A DNA stretch of 64,000 bases from Sedimentisphaerales bacterium (GCA_016928435.1 JAFGKT010000023.1:1-64000), one strand, 5' to 3'; shown: positions 15,556 through 24,666, counted from the stretch's first letter. Program-made: numbers and translations. The notes: generated by a model from the letters alone, not told the origin.

Positions 15556-16011
15556 CTACTGGGTGTCGGCCGGCGGTTGGGGAGCGTTTTCCGGCAGGGC
15601 AGCCGGGGCCGTTGCGGGCGCGGTGGTGGTTTCAGGTGCCACTGTTGCAGCCGTAGGAGTTTCGCCGCCATCTGTCAGCGGCGCAGCAGCATTGTTGGCG
15701 GGCGCGGAGGCTGTTGGTACCGCGGATGGGCCGTACTCTGTTGGTGTGCCGGGTTTATAACTGCGGGTTAGAACCATCGCGAGCAGTAAGAACATGGCAA
15801 CGGCAACGATAGTGACCCAGGTGAACACATCACCGGTTTTGCTGCCGAACGCGCTCTGTCCGCCCGCTCCGCCGAACGCGGCCGCCAAGCCGCCACCCCG
15901 GCCTTTCTGCAGCAGTACGAGCAGTATCAATGCCAAGCAGATGATGATGAATATTACCGCGAGAGTTTGTGCCCACCAAGGAATATCGGTATTGGCTAGA
16001 ATAAAATTCAT
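15556..16011 (-). CDS. secG: Preprotein translocase subunit SecG
   Basis: Small accessory subunit of the SecYEG channel. Two membrane spans (about 13-36 and 65-84) flank the family signature [19 protein letters not shown] and [11 protein letters not shown]. The 151-residue protein is roughly twice usual length because of an Ala/Pro/Thr/Glu-rich tail from about residue 95, which is unlikely to be part of the channel. It lies between tpiA and yicC in the minus-strand run; tpiA-secG adjacency is common in bacteria. Confidence 0.93.
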   Translation of the reverse strand: MNFILANTDIPWWAQTLAVIFIIICLALILLVLLQKGRGGGLAAAFGGAGGQSAFGSKTGDVFTWVTIVAVAMFLLLAMVLTRSYKPGTPTEYGPSAVPTASAPANNAAAPLTDGGETPTAATVAPETTTAPATAPAALPENAPQPPADTQ

Positions 16012-16096
16012 TGTCTAGGACTCCGGTTTTTGGTTGTTTTAGTGCCGCGTAACGGGCGACACATTGAATTTTCGTTGTTTGTTACTATTGTTTAAA

Positions 16097-16882
16097 TTAT
16101 TGGCATCCACATCCGCAGGTTGAGGCTCCGGCGTTGATGATTCCCATAAAGTCTTGTACTTTGAGGCTTGCTCCGCCGACCAATGCGCCGTCCACGTCAG
16201 GCAAGCTTAGCAGTTCAGCGGCATTAGAAGGTTTTACCGAACCGCCGTACTGGATACGCGTTTCTTGAGCTACGTTGTTGTCGAACATATCCGCGATGAT
16301 GGAGCGGGCGAAAGCGTGGGCTTCCTGGGCTTGTTCGGGGGTAGCGGTTTGTCCGGTTCCGATGGCCCATACTGGTTCGTAGGCGATGGTTACTTTGGCC
16401 ATTTGTTCTTTGGTGACGCCGGCCAGGCCTTTGCGCAGGTGTCTTTCGATGACGGCTTCGGTTTGGTTGGCTTGGCGTTCTTCGAGGAGTTCGCCGATGC
16501 AGAGAATGACATCTAAGCCGCCGGCCAAGGCTGCGAGTAGTTTTTGGTTGGTGAGTTCATCGGTTTCGCCGATGACGTGGCGTCTTTCGCTGTGGCCCAG
16601 TATGGTGTATTTGCAGCCGACGTCTTTGAGCATTGCCACGCTGACCTCGCCGGTAAACGCGCCGTTGCCCTCGAAGTAAACATCTTGCGCTCCAACGGCG
16701 ATGGGTGAGCCTTGAGCGATTTCGACGACTTGGGGAACATATACATATGCCGGGCAAACGGCTACATCGACCTTCGCGGCGGTGCAATCACAGAGATTGT
16801 CTTTGAGGCCTGTGGTCAGCTCTTTGGCGGCTGCGGCGTCCAAGTTCATTTTCCAATTGCCGGCAATAAATAATTTACGCAT
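16097..16882 (-). CDS. tpiA: Triosephosphate isomerase
   Basis: Interconverts dihydroxyacetone phosphate and glyceraldehyde 3-phosphate. All catalytic parts are seen: GNWKMN (lysine), ILGHSERR (histidine), AYEPVWAIGTGQTATPEQA (glutamate and loop 6) and QYGGSVKPSN with DGALVGGASL (phosphate site). 261 residues, normal size. A cysteine-rich end (STCGCGCQ) is unusual and might bind metal or form disulfides. An ATG with GGGAG upstream fixes the start. Confidence 0.97.
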   Translation of the reverse strand: MRKLFIAGNWKMNLDAAAAKELTTGLKDNLCDCTAAKVDVAVCPAYVYVPQVVEIAQGSPIAVGAQDVYFEGNGAFTGEVSVAMLKDVGCKYTILGHSERRHVIGETDELTNQKLLAALAGGLDVILCIGELLEERQANQTEAVIERHLRKGLAGVTKEQMAKVTIAYEPVWAIGTGQTATPEQAQEAHAFARSIIADMFDNNVAQETRIQYGGSVKPSNAAELLSLPDVDGALVGGASLKVQDFMGIINAGASTCGCGCQ

Positions 16883-16902
16883 GTTTGACTCCCGGAGATT
16901 TT

Positions 16903-17934
16903 TTAATCTGTTTCCTGCAATACCTGATTTTGCTTAATGATTTCAACCAGTGCTTTGACTTGCTGCATCAACTTTTCGTACATTTTGGGTGTTAGTGCTT
17001 GGGGGCCGTCGCATTTAGCTTTGTCGGGGCAATTATGCACCTCAACGATCAACCCGTCGGCACCTACGGCGATTCCCGCCAACGCCAAAGACATTACCAA
17101 ATCCCGGCGACCGGCGGCATGAGATGGATCCACGATGACGGGCAGATGCGAATCTCTCTTGGCCAGGGCGACCGCGCCGACATCGAGCGTAAAACGCATT
17201 TCGTTTTCGAAGCCTTGGCTGCCTCGTTCGCACAGTACTACGTTGCTATTGCCTTCACTGAGGATGTATTCGGCGCTCATGAGCCAGTCTTTGACGGTGT
17301 TGCTGGCGCCTCGTTTGAGCAGGACGGGCATTCTGATTTTGCCGATCTCCGACAGCAAGACAAAGTTCTGCATGTTCCGCGCGCCGACTTGGAGCATATC
17401 GGCGTATTTTGAAACCAACTCGACATTGCGCGGGTCGGTAATTTCGGTTACAAAAGGCAAATCAAACTCGTCGGCGCAATCGCGCAGGATTTTCAATCCT
17501 TCTTCGCCCAGTCCTTGAAAGCTGTATGGGCTGGTTCGTGGTTTGAATGCTCCGCCTCTTAGCATGTTCGCACCGGATGCTTTGACGGCCCGGGCGATCT
17601 CCATGCATGATTGTTTATCTTCGACGGCGCAAGGTCCGGCGATCGAGGCGAACGCTCCGGCACCAATGGTCACGTTGCCCACTTTGACCTGGCTATCGTG
17701 CGGCTGAAAGTCTCGGCTGGCGAGCTTGTAAGGCTTCATGATGCTGACGACGTTTTCTACGCCTTCGATGGTGCGGATTTGGTCGTAGAAAGCGGCGTTT
17801 TCTTCGCCGATAGCGCCGATAATCGTGCGGAACTCACCTTGCGAGATGTGCGCACGCAAACCTAGTCGTTCGATACGTTCAACGACATGATCGACAACTT
17901 CTTGATTGGCGCCGGATTGTAGAATTACAAGCAT
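16903..17934 (-). CDS. aroF: 3-deoxy-7-phosphoheptulonate (DAHP) synthase with N-terminal regulatory domain
   Basis: First step of the shikimate pathway: PEP plus erythrose 4-phosphate to DAHP. Residues 1-70 form the ferredoxin-like regulatory domain of type I-beta enzymes (MLVILQSGANQEVVDHVVER). The barrel follows, with IAGPCAVEDKQSCME, RGGAFKPRTSPYSFQGLG, LKRGASNTVKDW, CERGSQGFE and VDPSHAAGRRD (metal and substrate ligands). 343 residues. It is followed by tpiA after about 20 nt and preceded by pheA, consistent with an aromatic amino-acid set at the head of the run. The gene symbol is by family; other naming schemes exist. Confidence 0.95.
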   Translation of the reverse strand: MLVILQSGANQEVVDHVVERIERLGLRAHISQGEFRTIIGAIGEENAAFYDQIRTIEGVENVVSIMKPYKLASRDFQPHDSQVKVGNVTIGAGAFASIAGPCAVEDKQSCMEIARAVKASGANMLRGGAFKPRTSPYSFQGLGEEGLKILRDCADEFDLPFVTEITDPRNVELVSKYADMLQVGARNMQNFVLLSEIGKIRMPVLLKRGASNTVKDWLMSAEYILSEGNSNVVLCERGSQGFENEMRFTLDVGAVALAKRDSHLPVIVDPSHAAGRRDLVMSLALAGIAVGADGLIVEVHNCPDKAKCDGPQALTPKMYEKLMQQVKALVEIIKQNQVLQETD

Positions 17935-17992
17935 GGTACTAAAATATCTTGTTCTAAGGTTTACACGGTCAAAAACGTTTTTTGGTTTAGGG

Positions 17993-19072
17993 CTAGACGA
18001 CTTCGGTACTCATCGGATAACTGCCGATTACGCTTAGTCCGAGGCAATGTCGTTTGACTTCGGTGATGGCTTGAGCGACGTTTTGGTCTTCCTGATGACC
18101 TTGGCATTCGACGAAGAAAGCGAATTCGCGTTGGCGTTTTCTGCTGGGGCGAGATTCGATGTTGGTAAGATTGACGTTATTGTAACGGAAAGCCTGGAGT
18201 ACATCGACGAGGGCACCGGCTTTGTGGGCGGTGTGGAAGATCAGGGTTGTTTTGTCGTTGCCGGTCGGCTTGACGGGTTCTCGGCCTATAATGAGAAAAC
18301 GGGTAATATTGTCTGGTATATCTTCGATGTTTTCGCAGACGATTTGCAGGTTGTAGAGTTCGCCTGCGAGTTTGGAGCCGATTGCCGCGGCGTTATCTTC
18401 TTGGGCTGCTTGCTGAGCGGCTCTGGCGGTCGAAGCTGAGGGTATGGTTTGTATATTAGGCAAAGTCGCTGAGAGCCATTGTCGGCACTGAGCGAAGGCT
18501 TCGGGTTTGGAATAGACTTTTTGGATTTTTTCCAGTGGGCATTTAGCCAAGAGGTTGTGGTGGATGGCCATTTGCATTTCCGCCACGATTAGGACGTTGG
18601 ATTCGATTAGCAGATCGAGGGTTTCGAGTACTCCGCCGGCGATGGCGTTTTCGACGGGGACGACGCCGTAATCGCAGTGTTGGCGGCTGATTTCATCGAA
18701 CACAGCCCATATGTCGGCTAGGGGTTCGTATTCGACACTTTGTCCGAACTTGGCGCAGGCTGCGGCGTGGCTGAAACTGCCTTCGGGGCCCAAGCAAGCG
18801 ATACGCAGGGGGCGTTCGAGGAAGAACGAACCGGACATTAATTCGCGGTAGATGGCTTGGAGGCAGCGGTCGGGCAGTGGGCCGTGGTTATTGGCTTTGA
18901 TTTTGTCGAGTACGATCCGCTCACGGTCGGGAGCGTAAACGGGCGGGGCGTCTTTTTCGCGGCGTTTGTACTCGCCAACCTCGATTACAACCTTGGCGCG
19001 CTCGTTGAGCAAATTGACAATCTGCTCGTCGAGTTGATCGATCTTGTTTCTTAGTTGTTCAAGTTCGCTCAA
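17993..19072 (-). CDS. pheA: Chorismate mutase-prephenate dehydratase (P-protein)
   Basis: Bifunctional enzyme to phenylpyruvate. Residues 1-90 are an AroQ-type chorismate mutase (ELEQLRNKIDQLDEQIVNLL NERAK). Residues about 92-270 are prephenate dehydratase (ACLGPEGSFSHAAACAKFG, GVVPVENAIAGGVLETLDLL, and the NITRFLIIG stretch with the catalytic TRF). The rest is an ACT domain (GALVDVLQAFRYNNVNLTNI ESRPS) that usually binds phenylalanine for feedback control. The start codon is TTG at 19072 with no clear Shine-Dalgarno. It heads the minus-strand run down to coaB. Confidence 0.95.
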   Translation of the reverse strand: MSELEQLRNKIDQLDEQIVNLLNERAKVVIEVGEYKRREKDAPPVYAPDRERIVLDKIKANNHGPLPDRCLQAIYRELMSGSFFLERPLRIACLGPEGSFSHAAACAKFGQSVEYEPLADIWAVFDEISRQHCDYGVVPVENAIAGGVLETLDLLIESNVLIVAEMQMAIHHNLLAKCPLEKIQKVYSKPEAFAQCRQWLSATLPNIQTIPSASTARAAQQAAQEDNAAAIGSKLAGELYNLQIVCENIEDIPDNITRFLIIGREPVKPTGNDKTTLIFHTAHKAGALVDVLQAFRYNNVNLTNIESRPSRKRQREFAFFVECQGHQEDQNVAQAITEVKRHCLGLSVIGSYPMSTEVV

Positions 19073-19230
19073 AGCCCAGGCCCTGCTATTACGTGAAAAG
19101 TGATGTTAAGTCTATTATCCAGCAAAAGTTAGCGAATCTTAACCATATAGCATAGTTTGCTGGGTGCGTCAAGGAGAAAATCGGGGTTTATAGTGTTGAT
19201 TGGTGGTTTTTTGGCGTGTGGCGGGGGGGT

Positions 19231-19265
19231 AAAAAAGTAAGGCGGCTGGTTTTACCCAACCGCCT
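19231..19265 (-). terminator. Intrinsic terminator of the PEP-CTERM gene
   Basis: Stem AGGCGGCTGG (19240-19249) with CCAACCGCCT (19256-19265). On the minus strand it is followed by TACTTTTTT, just after the stop of the 19298-20326 gene. Confidence 0.75.
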
Positions 19266-19297
19266 GTATTAGGTACTAGCATTTTGTTTGAGTTTTT

Positions 19298-20326
19298 TTA
19301 GTTTTTCCGGCGTCTGGATCGCAATAATGTTATGGTTCCCAAAGCGAATAGGCTGATTGACATCGGTTCGGGCACGGTAAACTCATAGGCCATACCGTTG
19401 GTAGTCCCGTCGGCGTATTCCGTGACATATAGTGTTTTGCCGTCAGGTGTGATATCTAGGCAGCCCCATCGAGGGTCGTCCAGGCCGGAGATGATTGTCG
19501 AAACGATTCCGGTGTTCAGGTTGATACGCAGAACCGATCCGCTGGGGTTGCCGTCGAGGCTGTCGTATACAGTCATGAGCAAATCGCCGGTAATGGGGTC
19601 AAATACCGCTGCTTCGGCGTTGTGGAGTGGTGTCTGGGTAGCAATTTCTTCAAGATAAAGCTGGTCTGAAGGGTATTTTTTGAGTTCGAATAGCTGCCCG
19701 GTTGCGCCGCCGTCGATTACGATGATATGGTTGTCGTTTACGGCGACATCAAATGGGTCATTCAAGGCGGTAAAATCGCTGATGAGTTTTGTTTCTCCTT
19801 CGGCAGTATCAGGAGACCAGGCCCATAGTTCGTCGGGATTTCCGGAGCCTCGGTCTGTCGCGAGCGCGCTGCCTGGTGCCACTAAGCCGCCGGTGTAGGT
19901 TGAGGGGACAGTCGCGAGTCCGGCGATATCGCTTTCGCCGCCATCATAGTCTGAAACCCATGTGGATCTGGTTGTTTGGCCAAACTCTACGCGAAAGATG
20001 TCTCCGCAATAATCTTCTGCGAGAAACATATCGCCGTCGTCGGGGTCGAACGTTAAACCCCCGCCTTTATAGCTACTTACGATTTTTGTGGTAGTGCCGT
20101 CGGCGTTGAGGCGGTGAACTCCGCCTGTTGTTGTCCGTTCGATTGCGTAAGCGAGGCCTTCAAAGCTGTTATATGCTACGGACCATGCAGCTTCAACAGG
20201 CCAAGTCTGGGTAAGGGACCAATTGGTGTCCACAATAGTAGGGGCAGCCAGAATTGGGGCGGCTGCAATAGCAAGGAAGCAAGTAGCGCAGAATGCGCAA
20301 TACGACAGGGTTCTCTCTCTGCTCAT
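19298..20326 (-). CDS. Secreted beta-propeller protein with PEP-CTERM anchor
   Basis: 342 residues. An N-terminal signal peptide (cut probably after LAAPILAA, about residue 28) and a C-terminal sorting signal: VPEPMSISL, a hydrophobic stretch, then RSRRRKN. PEP-CTERM tails are processed by exosortase and tie proteins to the envelope or matrix. The body repeats strands such as GGGLTFDPDDGDMFLAED, AAVFDPITGDLLMTVYD and GCLDITPDGKTLYVTEYADG, which suggests an SMP-30/NHL-like propeller. Substrate unknown. No exosortase lies nearby. It stands alone with its own terminator; GGAGAG precedes the ATG. Confidence 0.85.
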   Translation of the reverse strand: MSRERTLSYCAFCATCFLAIAAAPILAAPTIVDTNWSLTQTWPVEAAWSVAYNSFEGLAYAIERTTTGGVHRLNADGTTTKIVSSYKGGGLTFDPDDGDMFLAEDYCGDIFRVEFGQTTRSTWVSDYDGGESDIAGLATVPSTYTGGLVAPGSALATDRGSGNPDELWAWSPDTAEGETKLISDFTALNDPFDVAVNDNHIIVIDGGATGQLFELKKYPSDQLYLEEIATQTPLHNAEAAVFDPITGDLLMTVYDSLDGNPSGSVLRINLNTGIVSTIISGLDDPRWGCLDITPDGKTLYVTEYADGTTNGMAYEFTVPEPMSISLFALGTITLLRSRRRKN

Positions 20327-20800
20327 CTCATCTCTCCGTGTTTATTCTACTTGGCTAGGGCATCGATCAAAAGCCCGTACTTTGTCAGCCCTTGCCTGTT
20401 AACTGGCACTGTGTTTCATGGCGTGTAGTCCAGCATAGCAGTATTGATAGTGGGTATTTGAACTGGTTTTGGGGCGTTTGTCAAGTCGGTAGTACCAAAA
20501 AGGATGGGATATATGTGGAAATGGCGGGGTAGTCAGATGCTGGTCGGTGTGTTCTTGGCGTAATGAAAATGGATAGCCGGGGATTGGGCGGGTGGTTTTA
20601 ACATATTGCCCAGATTACCTATTTTGTTGAATTTTGGGATGTTAATCTGGTTGGTGTGTGCTGTATTGGCAAAGAATCCCGGCATACACTTGGGGCTCTG
20701 ATTGGGGCGCGAATCGAAGGGATAGATTGACCGACGGCAGATAGTTGGGAAGAGGCGCTTGGGCAGGGCGTTTTACTGATTATGGTTTGGGGTTTTTGGC

Positions 20801-20829
20801 TTGACAGGTGGTTGTGATTGACATAATCT
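20801..20829 (+). promoter_or_regulatory. Promoter of rpsB
   Basis: Perfect -35 TTGACA (20801-20806), 17-nt spacer, -10 TAATCT (20824-20829). It gives a leader of about 65 nt before the TTG start. Confidence 0.8.
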
Positions 20830-20852
20830 TCTAGATTCTAAAGAGTTGTCGG

Positions 20853-20869
20853 GTAGTGGTTACCCGGCG
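20853..20869 (+). promoter_or_regulatory. Hairpin in the rpsB leader
   Basis: Stem CGGGTA/TACCCG around GTGGT in the short rpsB leader, about 20 nt before the GGAGG. It may be an autoregulatory S2 site or just a leader structure; no consensus match was tested. Confidence 0.35.
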
Positions 20870-20901
20870 TTGTAAGGCCTCGTTTTTCGGAGGACGTAAT
20901 T

Positions 20902-21753
20902 TTGGATAGTGCGACTGTTCGCGAACTGGTTGATGCGGGCATACATTTTGGTCATCGCGTAGGGCGTTGGAACCCGAAGATGAAACCTTATGTTTTTTGT
21001 GCTCGGAACTCAATCCACATCATTAACATCAAAGAAACGATCAAAGGTTTAGTGCGTGCGAAGAAGTTTTTGACCCATGTGGTTGCGTCTGGCAAAGACG
21101 TTCTTTTTGTTGGGACAAAACGTCAAGCTCGCCAGCCGATCATGGACCACTCCAAGCGTGTGGCGATGCCTTTTGTGGCGGAGCGCTGGCTTGGTGGAAC
21201 GCTGACCAACTTCCGTACGATTCGCTCGCGTTTGGGTCGTTTGGAAGAATTGGAAGCGATGGAAGCCGAAGGTACTTTGGCTGCTCAAGGCAAGAAAATG
21301 GAATCGATGCTTCGTCGTGAGTTGCGTAAGATCAAGCGTAACTTGGACGGCATTCGTACCATGGACAAGATGCCTGGGGTTTTGGTTATAATCGACGCTA
21401 TGCGGGAACACTTGGCGATCGCCGAGGCCCGCAAGTTAAAGATTCCGACTGTCTGTCTGATCGACACTGATTCCGATCCGGATTTGGTCGATCTGCCTAT
21501 TCCCGGCAATGATGACGCGATGCGAGTTATCGATCTGATAGTGTCGCAGTTGGCTGATTCGGTTGCCGAGGGCAAAGCGGCCGCGACCGAGCGTGAAGCT
21601 GATCATGCGGCTTCGGATCGCCGCAGCCGTAGTCGTCGTCCGAGTACCGCCCAAATGGCTGAGGCGATGCTGGAAGACTCGAGCGCAACAGACGCTTCTA
21701 AAGACGCCGGTGATTCCGCCAGTGCTGAAACTGCCGCGGACGAACCCAATTAG
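20902..21753 (+). CDS. rpsB: 30S ribosomal protein S2
   Basis: 283 residues starting at TTG 20902, with GGAGGA about 8 nt upstream. Typical S2 segments: GIHFGHRVGRWNPKMKPYVF, IINIKETIKGLVRAKKFL, RWLGGTLTNFRTIRSRLGRL and PTVCLIDTDSDPDLVDLPIP GNDDAMR. The last ~50 residues are a Ser/Ala/Asp-rich extension beyond the usual end, common in high-identity S2 cores of this phylum. First gene of the conserved rpsB-tsf-pyrH-frr order. Confidence 0.97.
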   Translation: MDSATVRELVDAGIHFGHRVGRWNPKMKPYVFCARNSIHIINIKETIKGLVRAKKFLTHVVASGKDVLFVGTKRQARQPIMDHSKRVAMPFVAERWLGGTLTNFRTIRSRLGRLEELEAMEAEGTLAAQGKKMESMLRRELRKIKRNLDGIRTMDKMPGVLVIIDAMREHLAIAEARKLKIPTVCLIDTDSDPDLVDLPIPGNDDAMRVIDLIVSQLADSVAEGKAAATEREADHAASDRRSRSRRPSTAQMAEAMLEDSSATDASKDAGDSASAETAADEPN

Positions 21754-21937
21754 TGAGATTTTATAATTCTCATGACTGGGCATAGGCCTGGTTGGGTGTT
21801 TGTCCCCGCGCGGTTTTCGTTGCGAAACTTTTGTCCCGAGAGTGCTTGTGTTGCTTGGGACATATAACAAGGTTCATCCGCGAATAGTGTGGAGTCAGGT
21901 TGGCGAATTGTTCGGCGATTTTTTTGGAAGTCGTACG

Positions 21938-22027
21938 ATAAAACCCCCTGACAGGTTCAGGGGGCTAATATGTTGGGTGAACAATGAAAAAGCAATTGGG
22001 ATCATCCACGGAAATTACGGATGAACC
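21938..22027 (+). repeat. Two-hairpin intergenic repeat, copy C
   Basis: AAAACCCCCTGA (21944-21951) pairs with TCAGGGG, then CTAAT, a linker with GTGAACAATGAAA, and a second hairpin TCATCC...GGATGA (22003-22024). It lies in the rpsB-tsf gap and ends just before the tsf Shine-Dalgarno AAGGAG. Here the T-rich side of the first hairpin faces the non-transcribed strand, so a simple terminator role does not fit. Confidence 0.7.
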
Positions 22028-22048
22028 AGAAATAAGGAGTTTGATGTA

Positions 22049-22921
22049 ATGGCTGAGATTACTGCTTCGATGGTAAAGGATCTGCGTGAGCGCACGGGTC
22101 AACCGATGATGGACTGCAAAAAAGCATTGGGTGAAACGGGCGGCGATGTAGAGAAAGCGATAGAGCTGCTGCGTAAAAAAGGCATGGCGGTTATGGAGAA
22201 ACGTTCCGGCCGTGATACCAAAGAAGGTCGCATTGTCAGCAAGGTAAGCGCTGACGGCAAGGCCGCGGCATTGGCGATGCTTTGCAGCGAAACCGATTTT
22301 ACATCCAAGAGTGACGAGTTCGGCGCTGTTTCTCAGGCCTTGGTCTCGGCATTGCTGGATACTCCTGGTGTACCAGAGTCGGTTGAGGCTTTAGGTGAGC
22401 TGGCTGCTCCTGACGGCCGCAAGTGCGCCGATCACGTAAACGACATTCTGAGCAAGACCGGTGAGAAGACCACAATTGGTGAATTCGCCAAGTACGAACT
22501 GGCCGGGCCCGGTATGTTGTTCTGCTATGTACACTTCAACAACAAGATTGGCACTCTGGTCCAAATAGACGCGGAAAGCCAAGCTGCCGCCGATCACGAT
22601 GTTACCAAGGAACTAGCCGCTGATTTGGCCATGCATATTACCGCGGTCAATCCGGAGGCTTTGTCCCGTGCAGATGTTGATCCTGAGCTGGTGGCCAAGG
22701 AGCGTGAAGTTGCCGCGGCCCAGGTCAAAAACAAGCCTGCTGAGATAGTTGACAAGATCGTGGATGGCAAGATGAACAAATGGTTCCAGCAGAGCGTTCT
22801 GCTCGAGCAGCCTTTTGTCAAGGACGACAAGAAATCCGTCGGTGAGTTGATCGACGAAATCAGCAAAGCTGCCGGCGGCAAATTGAGTCTGAAGCGTTTT
22901 GCCCGCTTGCAGATCGGCTAA
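22049..22921 (+). CDS. tsf: Translation elongation factor Ts
   Basis: Recycles EF-Tu by GDP release. 290 residues: N-terminal UBA-like domain with VKDLRERTGQPMMDCKKALG and a core containing SETDFTSKSDEF, the helix that wedges into EF-Tu. AAGGAG upstream supports the ATG. It follows rpsB after 295 nt, a gap filled by a repeat. Confidence 0.97.
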   Translation: MAEITASMVKDLRERTGQPMMDCKKALGETGGDVEKAIELLRKKGMAVMEKRSGRDTKEGRIVSKVSADGKAAALAMLCSETDFTSKSDEFGAVSQALVSALLDTPGVPESVEALGELAAPDGRKCADHVNDILSKTGEKTTIGEFAKYELAGPGMLFCYVHFNNKIGTLVQIDAESQAAADHDVTKELAADLAMHITAVNPEALSRADVDPELVAKEREVAAAQVKNKPAEIVDKIVDGKMNKWFQQSVLLEQPFVKDDKKSVGELIDEISKAAGGKLSLKRFARLQIG

Positions 22922-23003
22922 GGGTGTTCACGGATTTTCAGCATGGCTGAGAGCTCGTCCTACTTGACTACATTAGGGATTAGAATGATTTTCGGTCAGA
23001 GAC

Positions 23004-23025
23004 GGCGGGCATGGCCCGCCCTACC
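23004..23025 (-). repeat. Short REP-like GTAGGG palindrome
   Basis: On the minus strand GGTAGGGCGGGCCATGCCCG CC. It is the minimal form of the family seen at 541-642 and 10511-10564. It lies between tsf and pyrH. Confidence 0.55.
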
Positions 23026-23053
23026 TTACTTGACTTTTGAGATTGCAAATAGA

Positions 23054-23085
23054 AGAGGCGCAATGAGTTTTGCGTCTCTCTTTTT
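23054..23085 (+). terminator. Intrinsic terminator after tsf
   Basis: Stem AGAGGCGCAA/TTGCGTCTCT followed by CTTTTT at 23080-23085, between tsf and pyrH. It implies that pyrH-frr has its own promoter or is expressed by read-through. Confidence 0.7.
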
Positions 23086-23115
23086 AACCGCTTCTAAAAT
23101 GCTGAGCGAATAAAT

Positions 23116-23847
23116 ATGGTTGATCTAGAATACCATCGTGTTCTGCTGAAGGTTAGTGGCGAGGGGCTAAGTGGCACGGGTGGTTTTGGCTTGGACGGCA
23201 GTGAACTCGATAAGCTGACCGACCAGATTGCCGAGATCGTCAACGAAGGCGCTCAGGTGGGGTTGGTTGTGGGAGCGGGTAATTTCGTTCGGGGCCAAGC
23301 TCTAAGCGCCAAGGTAGCGGTGGAGCGTGTGACCGGTGACCAAATGGGGATGCTTGCCACGGTGATCAACAGCTTGGCGCTGCGTGATGTTTTAATCAGC
23401 AAGGGTACGCCTGCTCAAGTGCTTTCATCGATGCCTATCGGCAATGTTTGTGAGCAGTTCTCCCGACAACGAGCGATTGGTTATCTGGAACAAGGTCAAG
23501 TTGTCATTTTCTGCGGCGGCACCGGTAATCCTTTTTTCACGACCGACACCGCTTCGACGTTACGCGCCGCTGAGATCGACGCTGATGTTATTGTCAAAGC
23601 GACGAAAGTTGACGGGGTGTTTTCCGACGATCCGGTGAAGAATCCCGACGCCAAGCTGTATAGTAAACTGAGCTTCGATGAGGTCTTGGCTCAAGACTTA
23701 AAAGTTATGGACCATGCGGCCATTTCTATGTGCCGTGACAACGATATCGACATTATAGTATGCAATCTTATGAAGCCTCCCGCGGTTCTCAATGCTCTGC
23801 GGGGTGAGGCTGTTGGTACACGTGTAAGTCGTGCTGAGAAGTTATGA
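23116..23847 (+). CDS. pyrH: Uridylate kinase (UMP kinase)
   Basis: Hexameric bacterial enzyme of the amino-acid kinase fold making UDP. 243 residues with LLKVSGEGLSGTGGFGLD (ATP loop), GLVVGAGNFVRGQALS, GDQMGMLATVINSLAL, FCGGTGNPFFTTDTASTLRA, KATKVDGVFSDDP and an end with SRAEKL. It slightly precedes frr, with only 10 nt between the stop and the chosen frr start. Confidence 0.97.
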   Translation: MVDLEYHRVLLKVSGEGLSGTGGFGLDGSELDKLTDQIAEIVNEGAQVGLVVGAGNFVRGQALSAKVAVERVTGDQMGMLATVINSLALRDVLISKGTPAQVLSSMPIGNVCEQFSRQRAIGYLEQGQVVIFCGGTGNPFFTTDTASTLRAAEIDADVIVKATKVDGVFSDDPVKNPDAKLYSKLSFDEVLAQDLKVMDHAAISMCRDNDIDIIVCNLMKPPAVLNALRGEAVGTRVSRAEKL

Positions 23848-23857
23848 GGGATCACTT

Positions 23858-24418
23858 ATGGATGTTGAAGAAATTAGCTTTGAAGCTGAAGAAAAAATGG
23901 AAAAAGCGGTCGAGTTTCTGCGGGCTGAGTTCCGCGGTATCCGTACCGGTCGAGCTTCCACTTCTTTGGTAGAGCATATCAAAGTGGACTATTACGGCTC
24001 TACTGCTCCGCTGAAGCAGGTAGCAAATCTCTCCACTCCCGAGGCCAACCTTATTGTCATCAAGCCTTTTGATGCCAGTAGTCTCAAAGATATCGAAAAA
24101 GCTATAATCGCATCTTCTCTTGGTGTGACTCCCAGCAACGACGGCCGGATTGTTCGTTTGTTGCTGCCTCCTCTTTCGGGGGAACGTCGGACGATGCTGG
24201 CCCAGCAGATCAAGCAGATGGCTGAGCAAGGCCGAGTAAGTATCCGTAATTCCCGCCGTGACGCCAACAAACAGTTAGATCAGGCTGAGAAGAACAAGAC
24301 TATCTCCGAAGACGAACGCGACGAAGCCAAAAAAGACATGGACGAGCTGACTAAGAAATATGTCGCCAAGATCGACGAGGTGCTTCAAGCCAAGACCGAC
24401 GAGATCATGGAAATTTAA
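23858..24418 (+). CDS. frr: Ribosome recycling factor
   Basis: Splits post-termination ribosomes with EF-G. 186 residues, the normal size, with FRGIRTGRASTSLVEHIKVD YYG, PLKQVANLS and LNPPLSGERR-like LLPPLSGERRTMLAQQ motifs. The reading frame is open to 23831, but the ATG at 23858 has GAGGGAT upstream and matches the family start (MDVEEISFEAEEKMEKAVEF), so I used it. Confidence 0.97.
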   Translation: MDVEEISFEAEEKMEKAVEFLRAEFRGIRTGRASTSLVEHIKVDYYGSTAPLKQVANLSTPEANLIVIKPFDASSLKDIEKAIIASSLGVTPSNDGRIVRLLLPPLSGERRTMLAQQIKQMAEQGRVSIRNSRRDANKQLDQAEKNKTISEDERDEAKKDMDELTKKYVAKIDEVLQAKTDEIMEI

Positions 24419-24584
24419 TGTGGTCGCCGTTGCGGCAGCGTAATGCCCCGGCGAGATTTTCTGGCAGGTCACGCCAATAATTTATTGACCGTAATCGCAT
24501 AGTACGATATAAATACTTTTCTGATTCGGCGCTGTGGCGGCGGGGGCATTTGATTGTAAGGCGTTGATTAGGATGAAGTTAGTC

Positions 24585-24657
24585 GCACCACTAGCTCAAT
24601 TGGCAGAGCAGCTGGCTCTTAACCAGCGGGTTCGGGGTTCGAGTCCCTGGTGGTGTA
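24585..24657 (+). tRNA. tRNA-Lys(CTT)
   Basis: Full cloverleaf of 73 nt. Acceptor GCACCAC/GTGGTGT closes with a G-U pair. D arm contains AGCTCAATTGGCAGAGC. Anticodon stem GCTGG/CCAGC has loop CTCTTAA, giving anticodon CTT (reads AAG). T stem CGGGG/CCCTG has loop TTCGAGT. Discriminator A; no CCA encoded. The downstream bases form a strong terminator. Confidence 0.96.
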
Positions 24658-24666
24658 TTACGAATG

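Larger units (their letters stand above)
20327..20901. other. Intergenic gap carrying the rpsB promoter and leader
   Basis: No gene found in 575 bp. The right end has a strong promoter (20801-20829) and a leader hairpin (20853-20869). The rest shows no repeat or ORF of note. Confidence 0.5.
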
